This document shows, in pieces, positions 59,404 through 64,000 of a stretch of DNA of 64,000 nt. Source of the stretch: Deltaproteobacteria bacterium. Its GTDB lineage: Bacteria; Myxococcota_A; Polyangia; Polyangiales; JADJMO01. Within the stretch, counting starts at the first letter, position 1. Every line of letters begins with the position of its first letter. A program made the translations under genes and the position numbers. The stretch is from positions 87,967-151,966 of the forward strand of contig JANYDK010000032.1 of the NCBI GenBank assembly GCA_025363655.1, given 5' to 3'. The notes beneath the pieces were generated by a model. The model was not told the DNA's origin, made no database searches, and saw nothing but the letters and a program-made list of their open reading frames with translations.

Positions 59404-60633
59404 ATGGAAGACGCGCACCGCCAATGGCAGCGATTTCGCCGAGCGATCGCCGGGGAACGGCTGCCGCTCGCGGTGGTCGATCTCGACGCCCTGGAGGTCA
59501 ACGTCGACGTGCTCCTCGGCCCCGTCGCGCGGGCAGGCAAGACGCTCCGCATCGCCACCAAGTCTCTCCGCACGCCTGCGCTCTATCGCGCGATCACGGC
59601 GCGAGGAGGCGCCGCCGTGCGGGGGCTCATGACCTATGACGCCGCCGAGACGGCCTGGCTCGCGTCGGATGCGGGAGGAGGCTTCGACGATCTGCTGCTC
59701 GCCTATCCGACCACGCAGCGCGCCGACGTCGAAGATCTCGTGCGCGTGAACCTCGCGGGCAAGCGCGCGTCGGTGATCGTCGACAGCGCCGATCATCTCG
59801 ACGCGCTCGAAGGTGCTGCCGCTGCGCTCGGCGCCGAAGGCCGGGTCATCCCGGTGATCATCGACGTCGACGTCTCCTTTCGACCGGTTCCGATCCCAGG
59901 CGCCCGCGATCGCGTCCACCTCGGCGTTCGCCGGAGCCCGCTGCGCGACGCCGACGACGTGCTCACGATGCACGCTGAAATCCTTCGGCGACCGCACCTC
60001 CGCTTCGAAGGCGTGATGGGCTACGAAGCACAAATTGCCGGCCTCCCCGATCGCTCCCTCGCGGAGCGGGCCTTCAAGCGCGCCTCGGCCTTCGACGTCG
60101 CGCGCACGCGCAGCCAAATCGCCCGTGCGCTCGCGGCCCGCGGCGCCACTCCGACGATCTTCAACGGCGGTGGAAGCGGCAGCGTGCACAGCTCGTCGAA
60201 AGAGGACGCGCTGACCGAGGTGACGGCCGGCTCTGGCTTCGTCTGCAGTCACCTCTTCTCGGGCTACCGCGATCTCCCGCTGACGCCGGCTGCGTTCTTC
60301 GCGTTGCAAGTGACGCGCGTGCCGAGAGCAGGAATCGTCACCTGCCACGGCGGCGGTTTCATCGCCTCGGGCCCAGCGGGCGAAGATCGCTCGCCCATCC
60401 CCGTGCTCCCGGATGGTCTCGCGCTGCTCGCGCTCGAAGGTGCCGGCGAGGTGCAGACGCCGCTCGAGGTGCCGTTCGCGGTCACGCTGCGACCCGGCGA
60501 TCCCGTCTTCTTTCGTCACGCGAAGGCCGGCGAGCTCGCCGAGCACGTGACCGAGTACCTCTTCATCCGCGGCGAACGCGTGGTCGAACGGGCACGCACG
60601 TATCGAGGTTTTGGAAAGTGTTTTCTCGGGTGA
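59404..60633 (+). CDS. Fold-type III PLP enzyme (alanine racemase N-domain; D-threonine aldolase/DSD1-like)
   Basis: LPLAVVDLDALEVNVDVLLGPVARAGKTLRIATKSLRTPALYRAI; C-terminal VTCHGGGFIASGPAG...GDPVFFRHAKAGELAEH. Confidence 0.85.
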   Translation: MEDAHRQWQRFRRAIAGERLPLAVVDLDALEVNVDVLLGPVARAGKTLRIATKSLRTPALYRAITARGGAAVRGLMTYDAAETAWLASDAGGGFDDLLLAYPTTQRADVEDLVRVNLAGKRASVIVDSADHLDALEGAAAALGAEGRVIPVIIDVDVSFRPVPIPGARDRVHLGVRRSPLRDADDVLTMHAEILRRPHLRFEGVMGYEAQIAGLPDRSLAERAFKRASAFDVARTRSQIARALAARGATPTIFNGGGSGSVHSSSKEDALTEVTAGSGFVCSHLFSGYRDLPLTPAAFFALQVTRVPRAGIVTCHGGGFIASGPAGEDRSPIPVLPDGLALLALEGAGEVQTPLEVPFAVTLRPGDPVFFRHAKAGELAEHVTEYLFIRGERVVERARTYRGFGKCFLG

Positions 60634-60644
60634 CCGGAGACGGG

Positions 60645-61256
60645 CTACCCCCAAACCGTCTGCTCGACGTAAATCGTATCCCCCGCCTGCAACGGAACAT
60701 CGGCGATCCGACCTTCGGTGATCGCCGCCACCGAGAAGACCACGCGCACCGATTTGGTCTTGTCGATTTTCCGCGTCAGGGTCACCCGATCGCGATCGGC
60801 CAGCGGCGAGAAGCCACCGACGGCAGAGATCGCGTGCACCACCGTCATCCCCTCGGTGAGCTGCAGTTGCCCTGGTTTTTGTACCATTCCGAAGACGGAG
60901 ACCTTCTTCGAGTTCACCTCTTTGACGAGGACCGAGACCTGCGGGTTCTTGAGGATGCGCTCCTCCATCAGCCGCGCCTTCAAAGCGTGGGCGATCTCTT
61001 GCGGCTCCTTGCCTTCGACCGCGAGCGCACCGACGAAGGGGAAGTCGACGGTGCCATCGGGCGCGACCTTGAACGGTTTGGAGAGCGACGGCTCGTCGTA
61101 GACGAGGACCTCGAAGATGTCGCCCGGCCCGAGCGAGTTGGTCTCGGTCGGCGGCGGCAATCGCACCGGACGCGCGGTCGTCGGTGCGCAGCCGCCGAGC
61201 GCGAGGGAGGCCAGCAGCGCGAAGAGCGAAAAGGCGTGGGCGCGAGGGCGGAGCAT
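60645..61256 (-). CDS. Wza-like polysaccharide export lipoprotein (Poly_export/SLBB)
   Basis: LASLALGGCAPTT lipobox; LGPGDIFEVLVYDEPSLSKPFKVAPDGTVDFPFVG; VSVFGMVQKPGQLQLTEGMTVVHAISAVGGF. Confidence 0.9.
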   Translation of the reverse strand: MLRPRAHAFSLFALLASLALGGCAPTTARPVRLPPPTETNSLGPGDIFEVLVYDEPSLSKPFKVAPDGTVDFPFVGALAVEGKEPQEIAHALKARLMEERILKNPQVSVLVKEVNSKKVSVFGMVQKPGQLQLTEGMTVVHAISAVGGFSPLADRDRVTLTRKIDKTKSVRVVFSVAAITEGRIADVPLQAGDTIYVEQTVWG

Positions 61257-61375
61257 CGACACGGTCAGTTGCCCCCGCGCGCTCCCGTGTTCAGGCCCGC
61301 CTTCACCGCCGCCGAAATTGGCGCGGCCAAAGTTGCGTAGCAATCTTCGGCGAAACGAAAGATGCTGCTGGCCTC

Positions 61376-62455
61376 ATGAGCGCTCTCGCCTACGTCGATC
61401 ACACCCAAGACCTCGACGCGTGGGCCCGCTCCCTCTCGATTTCCCGAGAAGCGGTCGAGCTCTACAGCGCCAGCGACGTCATCGATCTCCACATCGATTC
61501 GTTCATCTGGACGCGCATCTTCGGCTACGACCTGCGCAAGCGTCACGGGCACGGGCTCCTCAACGCGTGCTTCTACAGCCAGGCCGATCTTCCGCGCCTG
61601 CGCGAGGCGCGCGTCACCGGCGGCATCTGGGTCATCACCACCAACCCGCTGCGCACGAGCGGGGGGCGCGCCGACGTCTTCGCCGGCAACGTGCGCCAGC
61701 TCCGCAGCATCCTCGACTCGGTCCCGGGCGACGTCGTCTTCGTCAAGACGGCCGGTGACTACGCGCGTGCTCGCGAGACGGGCAAACACGCGGCGTGGAT
61801 CGGCGTCCAGGGCGGCAACGCGCTCGATCGCGACGAGGCGGCGGTCGAGTCGATGGGCGACGAGATCGTCCGCGTCACGCTCGTCCACCTCTCGACCTCC
61901 AGCCTCGGCGTCACCAGCTCACCCGCGGCGCTCGGCCGTCGCGGCGAAGGCCTCACCGATCGCGGTCGTGATTACGTGCGTCGGCTCGATTCGAAAAAGA
62001 TCTTCGTCGATCTCGCGCACATCGATCGCAAGGGCTTCTTCGACGCCGTCGAGGTGCACGACGCGTCGATCCCGCTCATCGTCACCCACACCGGCGTCAC
62101 CGGCGTGCACCCGCATTGGCGCAACCTCGACGACGAACAACTGCGCGCCATCGCCGACACCGGCGGCACCATCGGCATCATGTATCAGTCTTCTTTTCTC
62201 GGCGATCCGCTGTTCTCGGGGAAGCTCTCGAGCATCGTCGATCACCTCGAGCACATCGTGAAGGTGGTCGGCGACGATCACGCCTCGCTCGGCAGCGATT
62301 GGGACGGCGCCATCGTTCCGCCGACCGACATGCGCACGTGCCTCGAGCTGCCGCGCCTCGTCCAGGAGATGCTCGGGCGCGGTTGGTCCTCTGAGCGCAT
62401 CCAGAAGATCATGGGGAAGAACTTCCTCCGCTCGCTCGCCCTCTTGCGGGGCTGA
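61376..62455 (+). CDS. Membrane dipeptidase (renal dipeptidase, peptidase M19 family)
   Basis: DVIDLHIDSFIW, IFVDLAHIDRKGFFDAVEVH, PLIVTHTGVTGVHPHWRNLDDEQLRAIADTGGTIGI, ASLGSDWDGAIVPP. Confidence 0.92.
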   Translation: MSALAYVDHTQDLDAWARSLSISREAVELYSASDVIDLHIDSFIWTRIFGYDLRKRHGHGLLNACFYSQADLPRLREARVTGGIWVITTNPLRTSGGRADVFAGNVRQLRSILDSVPGDVVFVKTAGDYARARETGKHAAWIGVQGGNALDRDEAAVESMGDEIVRVTLVHLSTSSLGVTSSPAALGRRGEGLTDRGRDYVRRLDSKKIFVDLAHIDRKGFFDAVEVHDASIPLIVTHTGVTGVHPHWRNLDDEQLRAIADTGGTIGIMYQSSFLGDPLFSGKLSSIVDHLEHIVKVVGDDHASLGSDWDGAIVPPTDMRTCLELPRLVQEMLGRGWSSERIQKIMGKNFLRSLALLRG

Positions 62456-62481
62456 CGGCGCCGGGCCAAATCGCCGCCCGC

Positions 62482-63798
62482 ATGCGCTTCTCGAACCTCT
62501 TCTCCGTCACGCTCCTCGCTGCCTGCGCCACCGCCGTCCTCCCCGGCTGCCCGAAGGACAATCCCCCCGCGCCCGGTGGCAAGCCGTCGACCTCGCCGTC
62601 CGGCTCGACCTCGGCGCCCGTCGCCAGCGTCAAGCCTTCCGGCAGCGGCTCGGGGCCCGTCGCCAAGCCGCAGCCGAAGAAGGTCAGCGCGGAAGATCAG
62701 AAGAAGTTCGCCGCCGTCCTCGAGAAGGGACGCCAGCTCTCGAAGAAGAGCGACTGGAAGGGAGCCATCACCGCCTTCCAAGACGCGCTCAAGATCTTCC
62801 CCAACGACGCCCGCGCGCTCGACGAGCTCGGCTGGGCCGCGTTCAACGACAAGAACCTCGATCTAGCGGAAAAAAGCCTGCACAAGGCGTTGCGCTATAC
62901 CGCCGATTCGAAGATCGAAGCGACCATCCTCTACAACCTCGGTCGCGTCGACGAAGAGCGCGGCAAGAAGGAAGACGCCATCGCCGACTACAAGGCTTCG
63001 CTCAAGCTGCGCCCGAACAAGACGGTGGAAGGTCGCCTCGCCGCGCTGCAGCCGGAGTCGAAAGATCGAAGCGCGTTCACGCCCTCGGCGATGCATGGGT
63101 CCTTCCCGCTCCTCGAAAAGATGTGCGACGCGATCAAGGACGACGTCGCCGAAGAGGACAAGCCGACCTTCGCCTGCAAGGTCGGGAGCAACCTCGACGA
63201 GTTCGAGGGTCCGCAGATGGCCTCGCCGGTCGAGTCGCCGTACCTCGCCGCCAAGATCATCGAGAGCTGCGCCGGCGCGATGGTGATGGCCGGTGATTGC
63301 AGCTCCGGTCAGGCCGACTTCCACCTCGCGGTGCAGACGAAGGGCGGCTGGTTCCTCGCCGACGGTATCGCCAGCGTGTGGAACCCCGGGGCGTTCGGCG
63401 TCAGCGGGCAAATCCACATCGACGAGCTGACGACGAAAGATCTCTTCGCCGACGGCACCAACGAAGTTCTCCTGCGTTTCACGGTGTTCCACGTCGACAG
63501 TGACATGGGCTACAACGAGATCGCCAACACCGACGAGCACTACGCGATCGTCTGCGGCGTCGGAACTTCGGGCTCGCCGAGCTGCACGCTGCCGGTGCTC
63601 CTCGGCGTCCACGACAAGCGCGAGCTGCTCCAGCCCGACGCCGACGAGCCGGGCATGAAGCACGATCTCTTCGATCGCGAGTGGGCCTTCAGCTCGGCGT
63701 TCGACAAGGCCGGCTGGACGATCGCCAAGAGCGGCGACGGCAAGGTCCCCGAAGAGCACGCGTCGTCGGTGGGCGTGCACGTCCTCAAGTTTCCCTGA
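62482..63798 (+). CDS. TPR-containing lipoprotein
   Basis: Lipobox-like TAVLPGCPKDN; Pro/Ser linker; TPR-like ALDELGWAAFNDKNLDLAEKSLHKALRYTADSKIEATILYNLGRVDEERGKKEDAIADYKASLKLRP. Confidence 0.85.
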   Translation: MRFSNLFSVTLLAACATAVLPGCPKDNPPAPGGKPSTSPSGSTSAPVASVKPSGSGSGPVAKPQPKKVSAEDQKKFAAVLEKGRQLSKKSDWKGAITAFQDALKIFPNDARALDELGWAAFNDKNLDLAEKSLHKALRYTADSKIEATILYNLGRVDEERGKKEDAIADYKASLKLRPNKTVEGRLAALQPESKDRSAFTPSAMHGSFPLLEKMCDAIKDDVAEEDKPTFACKVGSNLDEFEGPQMASPVESPYLAAKIIESCAGAMVMAGDCSSGQADFHLAVQTKGGWFLADGIASVWNPGAFGVSGQIHIDELTTKDLFADGTNEVLLRFTVFHVDSDMGYNEIANTDEHYAIVCGVGTSGSPSCTLPVLLGVHDKRELLQPDADEPGMKHDLFDREWAFSSAFDKAGWTIAKSGDGKVPEEHASSVGVHVLKFP

Positions 63799-63829
63799 GC
63801 GGCATCGACGACGAAACTCACGAAGGCCG

Positions 63830-64000
63830 ATGCCGCAGACCCTCTCCGCTGCTCCGCCGCCGCCCGTCCACCGCGGTGGATGCACGCACGAAGAGGAGAT
63901 GCGTCACCTCGTCGATCTCTACAAGGGCGAGCCGGCGCCGATCATGAACGCGCTCGCCGGGCAGTTCGACATCCTCGCCGGTCGCTCGCAGACGCTCCTC
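63830..64000 (+). CDS. Hypothetical protein, truncated by window end
   Basis: MPQTLSAAPPPPVHRGGCTHEEEMRHLVDLYKGEPAPIMNALAGQFDILAGRSQTLL, open to the window edge. Confidence 0.55.
   Translation, partial: MPQTLSAAPPPPVHRGGCTHEEEMRHLVDLYKGEPAPIMNALAGQFDILAGRSQTLL

Overview
High-GC, gene-dense bacterial chromosome window. Its style (many Asp/Thr-rich lipoproteins, FHA/Fis regulators, a TIGR02265-like protein) is consistent with Myxococcota/Polyangia, but that assignment is an inference. Main content, left to right: a two-component/NtrC locus followed by a CzcCBA/CusCBA-type RND metal-efflux operon with a strong predicted sigma-54 promoter; a lipase-like protein and lipoproteins; a processive-type glycosyltransferase; a TetR-SDR pair with matching predicted operators; a STAND/TPR regulator with a C-terminal winged helix; a long run of secreted lipoproteins with low-complexity linkers (SUMF1/FGE-like, PL6-like lyase, beta-propellers, a metallophosphoesterase); an ABC1/UbiB kinase and an orphan histidine kinase; an IS3-type transposase remnant; tRNA-Gly(GCC) with promoter and terminator; an FHA/Fis protein with a degenerate AAA+ core; SDR, HAD and GMC oxidoreductase genes; a vWA-DUF4159-type cluster; a D-threonine-aldolase-like enzyme, a polysaccharide export lipoprotein, a dipeptidase and a TPR lipoprotein. 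The least explained items are an approximately 42-bp, 7-unit non-coding repeat array whose units carry different small dyads (46395-46690), a predicted sigma-54 leaderless efflux operon, the pseudo-enzyme FHA/AAA/Fis regulator, paired dyads upstream of the UbiB kinase, and a transmembrane reading frame without a canonical start codon (8498-9841). No CRISPR array, rRNA, prophage or clearly novel defence system was found. All calls are by eye, without database searches.
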